This document shows, in pieces, positions 42,778 to 55,404 of a DNA stretch of 64,000 bases. Position numbers and translations under genes: made by a program. Source of the stretch: Thalassia testudinum (taxonomy: Eukaryota > Streptophyta > Magnoliopsida > Alismatales > Hydrocharitaceae); the NCBI GenBank assembly GCA_037157565.1, contig JAZHRO010000003.1, positions 65,908,501 through 65,972,500 on the forward strand. The letters are read 5' to 3'. Position 1 is the first letter of the stretch; every line of letters begins with the position of its first letter. The notes beneath the pieces were generated by a model that saw only the letters and a program-made list of their open reading frames with translations, made no database searches and had not been told where the DNA came from.

Positions 42778-44166
42778 TGTTTCGCGTGTTAGAAATCGGG
42801 GTTACAAGTAACCCATCGTCGTAGTTGCAAAACACGTCGATCAGATAAAATTTATATTGAAACTCCAAGGGAGTCCTGGGTCGAACACAGGGAGGCGACG
42901 TTTACTTTATGAAAACCACGCTTCGATTCATTTCTTTTTGGTATTTTGAGGTTTTGTTATTTTTTGTATTTTTGAAATAAACGAAAACAAGCAAACGTAT
43001 CACAAGATAGAGATGTGGAACAAATTTGATATATATTACTTCCAATGTCAATTACAAGAACTATGAAAGCATATAAAGAGAGGGAGGTGAGAGGAAATCT
43101 CCCGAATCGACTGTTCGGCGAGATGATAGCACCTGGCGGAAGCTCAGGCGAAGGAGGTGAGGAGAGAGACGACTGAGGTGAGATGCAGGAGAATGTTGGG
43201 TTAAGGAAAGCTTCGGCGTGGCATCGGAATGGACGTGAGAAGACAGAGGTGATCTGCTACCTGAATGGAGGTGGGAGGATAGCTCCAAGGCGACCTAAGA
43301 AGGGTGACGGGAAGTTCGAGGAGTATTTGGTGGGGTAGAGGTTCACTACACTAATAGGCGCCATGGGAGCTCGAGAACAAGCTTTAATGGAGAGTTGGTA
43401 GTCTTGCTAGAGCTTGGGAGTAGAGTAGGTAGAGATGGCTTGGAAGGGAGGGGGTGTAGGTCCTTTTATAGTGGAGGAGAAGAGGCTAAAAAAGGATAAA
43501 GGACCTTTAGCGACCTCTAGACCATCACTGGAAACGTTGCTGTAGATAGCTCACATCTGCTCGTGCCCTTAGCTGGCTCTACTAGCTTGAAATGAAGTAG
43601 CGATGGCTGTAAGCATAGCTGTAGGTCAGCCCAGCTGTCACTAAAAGCTGGCCCCAACCACGCTTGCACCCGCGCTGCACTACCCTGCCAATCACGTGCG
43701 CTGATCTCACAGCGCCCTACTGTGTGCGTGCTGCCATGTGCTAGCATGCACGTGCACGTGGGCGCAGCCGTGCGCTGCCGCTGCTGCTGTTGCATGCAGC
43801 TGATTTGAGATTGGGAGGGGGCAGCAAGGATTCGAACCTGCGCCCCTTCCTTGTGAACCACCATGTCAAACAATGCGCTAGATCTTCCCTTGTGTCGCGT
43901 GGAGCAGCATGGTGCAAACGCTTCCCAGCCATTGGATCTTGATCCAACGGCTAGGATTCAAGGGCACGGATGAAGAAGGAATTGGGCGGTGCTTCTAGCC
44001 GGTGTTGGGCGACTTGGATGTCACCACGTGGTGTCATCTGGGCCATCCATCTTCTTCTTCTTGTAGATGGTGCCACGGTGCTCAGATCGAGTTGATTCTC
44101 GTGATGCCGAACTGCGATCGTCGCTCCGAATCCATCTGTACGGTCAGAATTTCTGTGTGTTCATCA
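42778..44166 (-). mobile_element. 3' LTR of element D (family 3 related)
   Basis: 1.39 kb on the minus strand from TGATGAACACACAG (44166) to ACGCGAAACA (42778). The 5' part aligns with C (GATGGATTCGGA(G/T)CGACGAT) and the end with E (TTTTGCAACTACGAC). TATAAAA is at 43470-43464. The flank GGGCG (42773-42777) is the expected target duplication. It is preceded by a polypurine tract. Confidence 0.8.
43828..43881 (-). other. tRNA-like segment in LTR D
   Basis: The minus strand has GGTTCGAATCC (43838-43828), a perfect Pol III B box, and CTAGCGCATTGT (43881-43870), an A-box-like sequence, 31 nt apart as in tRNA genes. The 3' flank is TTGCTGCCCCC. The position matches the tRNA-like segment of LTR E. 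A complete cloverleaf is not evident. Confidence 0.5.
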
Positions 44167-45598
44167 TACCCCCATGCTTACTTTTTGCTAGTCCCTAGCA
44201 AAATTAACCTAAATGCTATGTATAAAAGTAGAATAATGGTTCTAGTATTTAGGCAAAATTCATTGATTGCATTAGGAAATCTCAACCCCAAGGCCTAATT
44301 ACAAAATCTCAACAGTGTCCGGGTGCCTACCAGAATGCAGACCATCCAAGCCCTTGCCTTATTTGAGAAGAGAAGATAAAAGTTTTTTTCTTATTTTTCC
44401 TCTTTTCTAATTTGTTTGTACTTTTGGAGTTTGAGAGTTACGGGATAACCTTTTACGGCTACTCGACCCGCCCAAGACTCGAAAAGGTCACTTAGTTCTA
44501 AGCATCATGTGAAAATAGTGAAAGACTCACTAGACGACCGTTAAAGTGGACTTCGGATTTCTACGACCTTAGGTGACCTTGCCTAAAGGTTTATCTTTAT
44601 GATCGGTAGCTTTCTCCCTACTTTCTTTTATATGGGGTCAACACAAGGGCGAATCCAGTGATATCTCCCCGATTTATTCTACTTCCCCACTTCTTCGCTA
44701 AGTGTTTTGGGAATTATTGTGCATTTTTTTTTTGTGAGCTGGGTTCTAGACAACTGACCGATGAGCTGTTACCACCGAAAACTTGCTAGCCATACTTGTG
44801 CGATGAAGTGTGATTTTATTTATTTTTTTTATTTTCTCCTTTTTCTATTTTTTTTCGTTCTTTCTTTCTTTCTTTTAAGTAGGTGGCTGTCTTGATCTAA
44901 GATTTACCTAAAGGCAGTACAATGAAAACGATCTTGTGGCTAGGCTCTGGACAACCGGCTGATGAGCTGTTACCACCGACAACTTGCCAGCTATACCACC
45001 CAAGTCGGTCCATTAGCTACCTGATTTCAATAAAAACCATTGGAAAATGAGTTAGTGTAAAAAATGTGTGCAAATGCTTAGGCTTAAAGTCCCCCCAAAT
45101 CAGAGGACGTGTTGATAAGTCGCATACTCATCATCCAAAATTATTTACCAAATTAAAATAAATTTTAATTGGCGAGAACTCAAGACTAAGTCCACATTCT
45201 AGTGGACACCCAGGCTAATTAAGCCTGAAGACTTGAGGAATCTAAGTATTCAGGTCTCAAAGTATCAATGCCTAAAGTTTACAACTCCTAATGCCTAAGT
45301 TCTTGTCTCCTAATTCTAAATTTTTTTTTATCTTTTTTATCTCTTTCAAATTTTAATTTTTTTTTAACAAGAATCAAATAACAGGAAACCACTGTTACAG
45401 CTGACAAAATGGTTATAAAATATGTCCACCTCCCATGCTTAGCTATTGCAATGTCCTCATTGTGAAAAATGAAAGTATGCAGGAGAGTAGAAGTGGAAGA
45501 ATAGCACCTGGTTTCCATGAGACCCTGGTTAGCTTGGAACAGTCTTTACATGTACTGAGTTTAGTGCCTTCAGCTGGGCGATGATCATCCCACGGTGG
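44167..45598 (-). mobile_element. Element D, PPT and 3' noncoding region
   Basis: The PPT (minus: AAGCATGGGGGTA) adjoins the LTR. Homologous to the 3' regions of C and E, with the duplicated motif at 44737-44803 and 44937-45003 around a T-rich tract, and a PPT-like block at 45425-45465 (minus: ATGAGGACATTGCAAT, TAAGCATGGGAGGTGG). No coding domain is seen. Confidence 0.8.
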
Positions 45599-46613
45599 TT
45601 ATGGCAAGGTAAGAGAAACCTTGTCCGAGACGGATTCAGGGAGCACATGGTCAACAAAGGGTTTAAGACAATGTCCATTGACCTTGAGAATATTATCCAT
45701 CTTTGGGTCAAAGACTTTGACAGCCCTGTTAGGGAAAATCCGCTTAATAACGAATGGGCTGCCCCACTTAGACCTGAGTTTATCGGGGAAAAGCTTCAAT
45801 TGAGAATCGAAAAGCCAGACCTTCTAGTTTGGCTCAAAGCTCTTACGTGAAATAATCTAGTCATGGAGAGCTTTGGTCCTTGCCTTATAGATTCTGGTGT
45901 TTTCATAAGTATCATTTCAAAGCTCCTACAACTAAGATAGTTGGAGTTTCCTGGATTTCCTAGCCAATTCAAGGTCCACATTACATGTCTTGATGGCCCA
46001 AAATGCCTGGTGTTCAAGTTCTACGGGTAAGTGACATGCCTTACCAAACACCAAACGGAACGGAGACATACCGATAGGCATTTTGTACTCCATACGGTAA
46101 ACCCAAAGAGCATCATCTAGCTTGTGGGTCCAGTCCTTCCTATCAGGCCTAACAATTTTTTGCAAAATGTTCTTGATCTCCCGATTAGAGACCTCGGCCT
46201 GTCCGTTCGTCTGAGGGTGGTAAGGTGTGGAAATTTAATGGCTCACAGTGTATTTCCCCAGTAAATTCTAAAACTAGGAATGAGTGAAATGTGTGCCACC
46301 ATCACTGATAATTGCCCTAGGAACCCCGAACCGACAGGAGATATTTCTCTTCAGAAAATCGATGACCACATTGTGGTCATTGGTCTGGGTGGGAATTGCC
46401 TCAATCCACTTGGACACATAATCAATAGCGACCAAAATATACTGGTGTCCAAATGAAGGAGGGAAGGGTCCCATAAAGTTGATGACCCAAATGTCGAAAA
46501 TTTAGATGGAAAGAATTGGGTTCAGGCGCATCATATCTCTCTTAGCGATGTTCCCGAGTGTCTGGCATCAGGTGCATGACTTAGAGAATTCCTGGGCATC
46601 TTTAAATAATGAC
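45599..46613 (-). pseudogene. Element D integrase core and C-terminal domain
   Basis: The minus strand carries the core ([15 protein letters not shown], then SDGGTHF and, in later frames, [20 protein letters not shown] and [18 protein letters not shown]) and the C-terminal domain (LRSKWGSPFVIKRIFPN, KVNGHCLKPF). Integrase joins cDNA to host DNA. The first catalytic Asp is replaced by Asn (GTC ATC AAC before FMGPF), and stops and shifts occur, so it is dead. The zinc-binding domain is at 63778-64000, separated by element B. Confidence 0.88.
46609..46613. repeat. Element B target-site duplication, left copy
   Basis: ATGAC, identical to 63778-63782. D integrase codons continue in frame across B when one copy is counted. 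Confidence 0.92.
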
Positions 46614-48963
46614 TGATTGCTCAGCAATCATAGGTTTTAATTGACTTAGATTAAGCTAGGACATAGCATAAGTTGGGGTTATTCATACATGCATACGCAT
46701 TATCTGCATCTTTACTGCTTTCCTTTAGCAATGCAAAAAATACTGTTATAATGTGCTGATTAAGTGCATTATGTCGATTGCAAGCAATAAGCAGATCTGG
46801 AGCAAGATCTGAAGCTGGATCAGGAATAACGGGAGTTGCAGCAGAGTAGGAGCAGAAGGCTTAGTTTAGATATACGAACAATAATGTAAGGGGGTTAAAG
46901 TTTGCTATTCTATTAAGTAGGAATAAAGCAGTAAAATGTGAAGAGCTTAGGTCCATCCTAGCCATAGGATAGCCTAGAGACTTCCCCAAGCCTTAGCCAC
47001 CCTTAGATTAGGTCACAACACCCTAGGAAGCCTTAAAACCCTAGTCCCAACCCTTATGTGGACGTGCAGATAAGTTATAGGATGTCTAGCACCCTTAGCC
47101 ATCTCCCGCACACCTTTAACCCACTTCTGCAGTGTTATTGGACATCCAGACACTTTGTCAGATGTCCAATTTCTGCAGAGTACCCAAAATAGAACCTTGA
47201 TTTCGAACTAACTCAAATTGGATGTCCAGAACTGAAGTCTGGACTTTTGATTTTTGAGTATAAGCCATCTGATCCTATTATTAGACGTCTGATGCTGGTC
47301 TCCAGTCCCTATTTTGAGATTCAAGTCTTGATCTTGGATCTCTAGCTCCCTAGACCTAATCCCAAGCCCATAGGAACCTAAACTAAGGTGTCCTAACCCT
47401 AGTACATCACCTCTAGACCTACCTAAAGACCTAATTAGGTCCTCATCAAACCCAATTGACTTAGATCAAAGTCAATTACCTTCACCTAAGTCAATTGGAC
47501 TCATTGAGTCCAATTGAGCTTAGATCTCAACCCACACAAGTTCAATTGGACTTATTGATAGTCCAATTGACCTAAACCCAACCTAATTGAGTTATGTCAC
47601 CCTCAATTAGGCTCACACTCATTCAATTAAACTTAGGTTAAGTTTAATTGCATTTTCACCTTAGCAATTAGGGTTTGTAACCCTAAAATCATGACCTATA
47701 TCTACACAAACCCCTTAGGACCTATCCTAAGACACCTAGCCATGTAGAGCACGACCACACACACACACACCCATTCACACACACACTTCTCTAGAATTCT
47801 CTAGAGTTCTCTTGAGATGGTGCCACCTCTTGGTTGCCAAATTTAGCAACCAAGAGGCATTCAAATTGAGATCCACAATTTTTGGATCTGAAAGACCACC
47901 TCCAACCCCATGTAGCTGGCCACTCTTGGACTCTCTCTAGAGAGTTCCGCACCTCTTTAGCGAGAAGCCATTGGGTCTATGAAAAGACCCCATGGGCGGC
48001 CAAACACACCCATTCACATCCCTTGGCTTCATTGGCACCACTCACCTCATTAGCTCCATACACGCCCACCTTCACTTAGGCTAGCTACTCCACCTCCACG
48101 AGCTCACCACCATCATGGAGGACATCATGCCAGGATACTGGAACAATCCTCCCTCTCTCCAAGGGTCAACATAAGCTACATTGGCCACCCCTCATTCTCC
48201 TCCCAACCACTCTAAGGCTATCGGGGACCACCCCTGAATGCCCTCTATTCTGCTAGATTTAGTTTATGCTCTTTATAATTTTATTGCTTTTATTACTACT
48301 TAATAGCATAGTCTTACTTCTCCCCCAATGATGCCTGAAAAATACTCCCGTTGATTCTTGTATGCAATCATTTTCCGGTAGCTAGATTTAAATTTCAAGC
48401 ATTTATGTACAAGCTTTCCTCTAAAGTTCTAGTTGTAAACAATACACCCAATGAATGAATGAATGAAAATGCATTTTTTTATATATATTATATATCTTTA
48501 TGTGTTTGAAATCACCATGAGCTTAATAATTATCGTATTTGCGTGATTTAAGTGCCTGCTCTTTAACTGTCTATCTATTATGCACCAGCATGTCATTTCC
48601 TGAGGATATTGAAAATCTAACAATAGATGCTTTCTCCATAACTAGTCACCACCTCACTAGAATTGTGCGCACAGAAACTCGCACATTCACTTTCATAATT
48701 TACTTGACGCATGCTCATGTGATCTGAGTTAATAACAGAAGTGGTGAACTTTTAGTTAGGAGATTGGAAACCGGCATGCGTCTTTAAACGAAGTAGAGTA
48801 GTAAAAAGATTGATTTCAAAAGTGAATGCAATGCCTCCTAGAGACGAATGACCGGGACTCAAGTCTCATAATCTTTGTAAAACAATATCTTTGTTGGATT
48901 GTACTTCGCAACTATATTACGACACTTTTTTCTATCAAATACGTGATTTACGCATCCCAAACA
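46614..48963 (+). mobile_element. 5' LTR of element B
   Basis: 2350 bp, TGATTGCTCAGC to CCCAAACA. By eye the first 120 bp differ from the 3' LTR at about one base in twelve. The inverted-repeat chain is at about 47453-47990; TATGAAAA (47978-47985) stands at the TATA position. AC microsatellite near 47756-47785. Confidence 0.92.
47453..47990. repeat. Inverted-repeat chain in 5' LTR of B
   Basis: Counterpart of the S2 chain. Examples: 27-bp TCAATTGGACTCA/TGAGTCCAATTGA near 47491; CCTAATTGAG/CTCAATTAGG (47582-47591, 47602-47611), where S2 has CTTAATTGAG/CTCAATTAAG; CAATTAAACTTA/TAAGTTTAATTG near 47624; CCTCTTGGTTGC/GCAACCAAGAGG near 47826; and GGGTCT/AGACCC (47973-47990). Confidence 0.88.
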
Positions 48964-48965
48964 AA

Positions 48966-48983
48966 TGGCGCTGTTGCCGAGGA
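48966..48983 (+). promoter_or_regulatory. Primer-binding site of element B
   Basis: TGGCGCTGTTGCCGAGGA, two differences from the tRNA-Asp complement TGGCGCCGTTGCCGGGGA, 2 nt after the LTR end. Confidence 0.88.
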
Positions 48984-50625
48984 GGCAACGCCATTTTCTA
49001 TGATTTCGATCTTGAAACTATCACTGACAAATCTCTCTCTGCTTTGTTTCTGATGTGCTAGAAAAATAGAAAAGAACGGGATCTACGCACACAACGAGCG
49101 CTGCAAAGAAAAAAATTGGGTGCACATCATCTCTCTTTAGATTAGGTTTCTTTTTTTGAACCCTAGGAGTAGATTTACTCTCTGCACTTTCCTTTGACAA
49201 ATTCTTTGTGAAAAAAAAGAGATTTTTCTCATTTTCGTGAAAAAGAAAAAAATAAAAAAATTGAAAAAAAATCTAAATTAGGTTTCCTTTTGAATCTAGG
49301 TTACTTTAAAAAAAGAGATATTTTTGTGATTCCTTTGAAAATTTCTTCTTGAAAAAAAAATGTGAAAAAGTTTTGAAACAAAAAAAGCACTTTTGGTGGA
49401 AAGCTTAGATTTCAAATTCAAACCTCTTTAAAAAGCTTTTCCACCATCTCCTGATTTTTGGCTAGATTTCAAGCTTGATTTAAAAATTCGACTGCCGAGA
49501 AAATAGAAAGCAAAAAATTCTGAAATTTGGGATAAACTTTCATTTTCAAACTGTCTTCCAAATGCAACTATTATTTTGAAAAAATTATAAGTATACAATT
49601 TTTAATAATTCACGAAGTGTACGGGGGTTAGACTAACCTAGATTCAAAATTTTTTAAATTTCAAAAAGTGATTCCGAGAAATCCGCGAATCTATTTTGAC
49701 TAAAAATGGTGGGGTTTGAAAGCTGATCTCATTGACTTCATTTTCCATATTTTTCCCAAATTTTTGAAGGTCATTTAGTACTATTTCAAAGCAAAAAATA
49801 GACCATGGGTCAAAATTCCAAATTTGACCTTCTGATATTCAAAATTCTTAAAAATTCAGGTGAAATAGTAAAAATTCCAAAAAGATATTCTCTGAAAAAC
49901 TAATTTAAAAAGGAATCTACTTGCAAAATTTCAATTTGATTGGATTCCAATTATTATCAGAGAACTAACATTACTTTCATGGTCTGTTGAAACAAAAAAA
50001 AACCCTAGAAGTGCATGCGACTTAGGTTGAACCTTTAGGGTTACAACAGAGACCACACTTTGGGCTAGGCTAGACTTAATCAAGTCTGGTTAGCTGGTGA
50101 GCTTGGTCACCTTGTGGGCCACTCACCACAAACCCCACTGAAGAAAATGGGTTAAAACATGAAATCAACCCGAGTTCGTTGTCGTACTACTGGGTGTTTT
50201 TAATCTCTTTTGCCAAACCTGGTGACAAAGTTTCTGGGGTAGTGTCAAACGACCCCGACTCGGGGGTCAACAGAACCGAAGGTGTAAGCCAAAGGAAGAA
50301 CCTTCCCCTTAGTCCCCCCGTAACCAGACTGGCTGGGTTAGCTTGAGAGGCAAGAATCACCTTCAGTCGGTTGAATGACGAACTTATCTTCAGGAATTCA
50401 AACTTCTAACGAAAAATCTGGTCACCTGATCTATAAGGACCATTTGATTGACAGGGCCTTAGCCTTGTCCTACGTGGCTACACAAACCCAAGGGTTGGGC
50501 GGCGTATGCACGGAAGGAGGTCTCTTCGACCTTACTTGGTGTGACCTTGGGAGCCAGTCCCAAGGAGGCGAGTCACCTTGCCCAGACCATCTTCTCCCCC
50601 CATTTCTTCTACTCCAAGAGCCACC
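48984..50625 (+). mobile_element. Element B leader region
   Basis: 1.64 kb without coding domain. The first 1 kb is A/T-rich with many A runs and TTTGAAAA-type phrases. Near 50210-50320 it has a block related to the leader of C. The gag start at 50626 follows. Confidence 0.75.
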
Positions 50626-52470
50626 ATGTCAAATCCTGGACTTGGACCTAGACCGGGTGAGGACATCGAGAATCTGGACTCGATGGCTCGTCTGGAAGCC
50701 CCGGTCATTGAATCTGAGGAGCGGCATCAACAGAGCATGGATCCCATTCTAACGGCACTTGATAAGATGCAGCACTCGTCGCGAGAACAACTGTGGGATT
50801 TCTACGACCTAGCCACACAAATAGTCGCACCTCTTGTCAGAATTCTCGCAGGCGGAGACGCGTTTGTGCTCAAGCCCAATGTAATCGGTTGATCAGCACT
50901 CATTTCTACGGGAACTCAAGCGAAGATTCATTCCAGCACCTTGAGGACTTGAGTCGACTCGTTGAAACGATCCGACCAAAAAATGTTGATCTCGGGATTG
51001 TTCTGATGAAGCTTTTCCTGTTCTTGCTAAGGGACAAGGCTTCATACTGGCTCAAGACTATTGGGAAGCCAATTGGAACCTGGTCGGAATTACGATGTGA
51101 ATTCCTGCAAAAGTTCTTCCCAATCAGTTGAACAAATGCAATGCAGCGCACAATCACGACTTTCTCCCATGGAGCTGGGGAGAAATTACATGAAGCATGG
51201 GACAGATTTCACGACCTTCTCCGAAAATGCCTGCATCATGGTATACCCGGATGGCACTTAGCTCAGATTTTTTCCCATGGGTTGGATGACACACATCGGT
51301 ATCTGGCCGATGCATCTAGTCACGGGAATTTTCTCGCAAAAGACGAGAATAGAGCATTTAAGCTGTTCGAATCATTAGCGGAGAACTCGATGAATGCTGC
51401 ATCTATGAACCAGTTCCAGCGGCCTGGTCAGCAGTGGGTTGGTGTCCACGAGGCTCACACCGAATCTATTCGAGCCGACATGGATATCATCGTCAAGCAG
51501 CTGGATAAAATCAACCTAATTGAGAAGAAGATTGACCAGATTAGTCAAGGTCATTTCGACTCGAGCTCTGCCACCACAAGATCCTCCTATGCATTCCAAA
51601 ACCATCCTGCTCGAGTTAATCTACCCACTCGGGATGCATCTTCTCCGTATTTACAAGATCCCATATATCAGGATCCCGTGAATAATCCAAATCTGTCACT
51701 CTACGACCAGGGTTACGCACCACCCACAGATTATAATGTGTATCCCCTTGACGGATATACGTCTCAGACATCTTTGGCCTACGAGGACGTCAACGCTATC
51801 CAAGGATACGGGCGTAATAGCCCATATTCAGAGACATATAACCCTGGTTGGCGCCAGCATCCAAACTTCTCCTAGTCTGGTAATTCACAGAGACCACATC
51901 AAAATCCACACTACCAGACCAGGCAATACGAGAATGTGCAAAACATGTACCCTAGGCAGCAGCCATTCCTGCTTCAATAGCAGCAACCCCGCTCGTTATA
52001 CCAGCCGCTGTACAAAGCTGCAACCACCCTCCAAAGCGTGTTGACCCTTTGGAGGCACTAAAAGAGGACCTGCAAGAATCGATGGGAAGACTACAAAAGA
52101 TAGCTTGCAGATTATGAAGGCGATGGCTGATCAGATTCAGACCATACAGAAACCACAGAACCAGCTATTGCAGGAGCATAGAACTCAGGGAGCCTTGCCC
52201 TCCCAACCCATCCCGAATCCTAGATATGTGCAGAACCAGGGTGCCCCTCGATTTCAGGCACTGCAGGGACAGGCACATGCCATACTATAGGCGCCTCCTA
52301 CACCACCCGGTTACCCGCAAGGCCAGTAGCCTTTGCAGAATCCCACATATTCTGCCCCTTCCACTCCCCACCACGTCATGGACAGCAAGCCGATGCACAC
52401 GCTATTTCTTTGAGAAGCGAAAGGAAGACATTCGACCCACCACTTAGGCAGGTGGGTCCTGATTTTTCCC
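50626..52470 (+). pseudogene. Element B gag
   Basis: Capsid-nucleocapsid protein. ATG 50626 stands in CCACCATGT. Frame 1 runs MSNPGLGPRPGEDIENLDS to LKPNVIG (50892); a shift leads to FQHLEDLSRLVETI, DKASYWLKTI and FLQKFFPIS (TGA at 51129-51131). The next stretch, 51141-51875, has ITTFSHGAGEKLHEAWDRF, HDLLRKCLHHGIPGWHL, a coiled segment (IVKQLDKINLIEKKIDQI) and a Tyr-rich tail. TAG codons at 51873-51875 and 51978-51980 fall where Gln is likely. A Gln/Pro-rich end follows to about 52470. No CCHC knuckle is seen, as is common in Athila Gag. Confidence 0.85.
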
Positions 52471-53255
52471 ACCCTTTGCCGCAGGCGTGTTTGACTCCAT
52501 CTTCATGATCTCAGGAGCCACCTACGGTAGATAAGGGTAAGAGGCCATTTAACCCTGAGATTCTCGTCCCTTTTCCTGAGGCTCTAACACGAAATGTAGT
52601 ATGGAAAAAGGACACGTGGAATTTCAAGGACCCAAAATTGATGTTTAAGGAAGTACATATTCAGGTCCCCCTCCTCGAGGCTATCAATCACATTCCCGTT
52701 GTCGCTAGGTTCTTCAAGGACTACCGTACCTCGAACTGACAATTGAGAATTGGACGACAAGCGGTATTGTCAAAAGAGGCTAGCACCATGATTCTAGCTG
52801 ACCTACCGTCGAAGAAGAAAGACCCCAGTAGCCCACTCATATCCAGCTTCTTGTAGGATTCTCCATTTGTTCGGGCCCTTCTAGATTTGGGTTCGTCCAT
52901 CAACTTAACTCCCACTGCCGTATTTGATCGATTTTGATTTGGGGAGTTGAAACCCACCTCGGTTATGATTCAGCTGGCTAACAGATCAGTCAAAACACCG
53001 AGGGGGTGGTTGAGAACATGATCGTGAAAGTCTGCAGTTCTGCTTTCCCACTGATTTTTTCATTCTCTATATGGAAGTTCCTCCTGATCTCCGAGACACA
53101 CCAATTATTTTAGGTCTCCCATTTCTGGCGACAGCCTGAGCGAACATCGATTGTGCATCCGGGTGTATGGAGATTGCCCAAGGCAATGAGCGACTTCGAC
53201 TAGACATATTCAGGGCAGCAAAGAACTTCGACTATGATCGAATAGAGGAGGATGG
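52471..53255 (+). pseudogene. Element B protease region
   Basis: Begins with a Gag-Pol linker (PFNPEILVPFPEAL) and continues to ALLDLGSSINLTPTAVFDRF, the aspartic-protease motif with D-L-G-S in place of D-S/T-G. Several stops interrupt it. The last codons (DYDRIEEDG) meet solo LTR S1 at 53256; the frame resumes at 56179. Confidence 0.8.
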
Positions 53256-54147
53256 TGATGAGAGCCTCATCATGATCCCTAACTAGCTCATTTTGACTTA
53301 AGAAAGAGAATAAGAGCTCCTACATAACCTAGAGAAGGGTTTAACTCAAGGAACAAGTGTTCTGAGAAGAAAATATGAAATAAAGGTTAAAACTACAATT
53401 TTACCATATTAGTACATAAACGAGATTTCTCAGAGGCAAAACATAAATCAAATGGTCGGAATAAGGTAAAAAGTGGATTGGTTCAGTCAGAAATGGGTTA
53501 ATGTGCAATCTTGGAATTAAATGATATTCTGTAACCTTAAAATAGACCCGCTTAATTCAACAAGGTTCTAGTTAGGTTAAAAATCAAATAAACCCTCTAA
53601 AATTCATGGAAAAATATCCCCTATGATTTAGAACCTTCAAATTATCCTTTGGAACCTATTTTGACCTAGATTGGGGTCCTAGCTCATCAATTGACCTAAT
53701 TTAGGTTTTTATGCAAAATATCCAGTCAAACATGGTCAAACCTAAAATCCAACTTCATCATTGGATTCCTTAGGGACAAATTAGCTTTGTACCAAAATTT
53801 GGACCTAATGGGAGGTCATCTTGACCTACTTTGCAAATTAGTACACCCAATTACATTTTGGTCCTTATCTTTTGAAAACCATTGCACAAACCCTCCTAAC
53901 TTCCTCGCCACTCTTACAAACAGGCCCATCCACCATTAATGGGGAGAAATCCTACTCCGGCGAGGAATGGAGGGGGATTACTCCTTGATTCCTCAGAGAT
54001 CTCCTCCCAGATTTGGAAGGGAGATTCTCTGAGGAATTCCTTTCCATCTGAGCGTGATCCTACTCTCTGATTTGCACCCAATATCTCGTGCAAACGCATG
54101 AGAGATTTGGGTCTCTAACTGATTCCATCTCCGATGAGGATTCTTGC

Positions 54148-54198
54148 GCTTGGAAGCTTGCCTTCCAAGCACAGGAACCCTTGCCAGCATCTATAAAA
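54148..54198 (+). promoter_or_regulatory. S1 core promoter: hairpin plus TATA box
   Basis: GCTTGGAAG (54148-54156) and CTTCCAAGC (54162-54170), 5-nt loop, then TATAAAA 54192-54198. Same order as in LTR A. Confidence 0.6.
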
Positions 54199-55404
54199 GG
54201 ACCCTCAACCCTGGCCGCACCTCCTCAGCTCGACTTGGCCAGAATTCCATCTCAATTTCTTCTTCTTCTCCTCCGGCCAAGTGGTCCAGTGAGCACCAGT
54301 GAGCCTCCCTCCTCTTTTTAGTCACTCTGCCACAATACCAGTGGTAGAGCTATCCTTACCGTCCTACTTCACATCGTGCAACACCTGCGCGAGCATCCCT
54401 AGCCCTATCATTGCCGCCGTCTTCCTCCACTGGATGCCTTCTTCACCGGCGACAGCAGGTACTACCAGCCACCCTCTCTCCCCCTTTGTTGACTTAATTA
54501 GGTTAGAACCACTCCTCTCTATCCTCTCTTCAATTCCCCTCAACCTATTTCACAAAACACCCCTCAATAGCCACTATCCACCGCCATCGTCCCCATCTCC
54601 GACCGACCTCCGGCGAGATGCATTCGTCGCTCCACACCTCCACACGTCTCGCCACCAACCTCATGACCTCCGCCACACTCCACTGAACATCATCCACCCA
54701 CTCACAGACCGCCTACACCACCACAAATGCCCCAGGACCTAACTCATAAACCTGGACACAGGGTGACCTAGGCACGCGTGCCTAGGCCACCCCGCGGCCT
54801 GCCACCTACCAGCTCACCTTCATCGTGACATGGCAAGGGTCCTCCTGTGGTCTGATAGAGCCGCAAGGCTCCTTTTGTGTTGTGTAGGATCTGAGCACCA
54901 GCAGCCATTAGCGACGGCTCGAGAAGGTCGCAAGCTTGCTCCAGGCTGAAGCACTTTAGGGTCCCAGGTCCAGAAGGCTTGGGGTAGTCTCGCGCATTCA
55001 GCTGTCCAGGAAATTAGCGTTGCGAGACCTCCAGCTACAGCAATTGGAAGAAAGAGCTCCTACGGACGTGCGAGCAAAAGCGGGTGGGACATTAGTCCCA
55101 CCTCGTAAACATCTGAGTGAAGTGCATAGAATAAGTTGATTTTGTGTTTTAGTCTCTTCGCCTCGAGACACACATGGGGTAGGGTCCCCCACCTATCATG
55201 CCTAGTCCGCGATATTTTGCCTCGCGGACCTGGCAACCCGACCCGACTAGCCTACCGATCACTCCTCGCGCACTGCACCCACGCCAGTGCGCCTGGACCC
55301 GAGCACGCAACTCGACCCGATTACCCTACTCTGGGAGAGCGTACCGAAGAGTGACATATAGAGAGAGAGAGATGCAGGTGTGGGTAGAGGGGTAGGTTTT
55401 TCTC

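Noticed and set aside
43828..43881. A functional tRNA gene
   Set aside because: Only the A and B box spacing fits; acceptor, anticodon and T stems do not pair convincingly, and the segment lies in an LTR.
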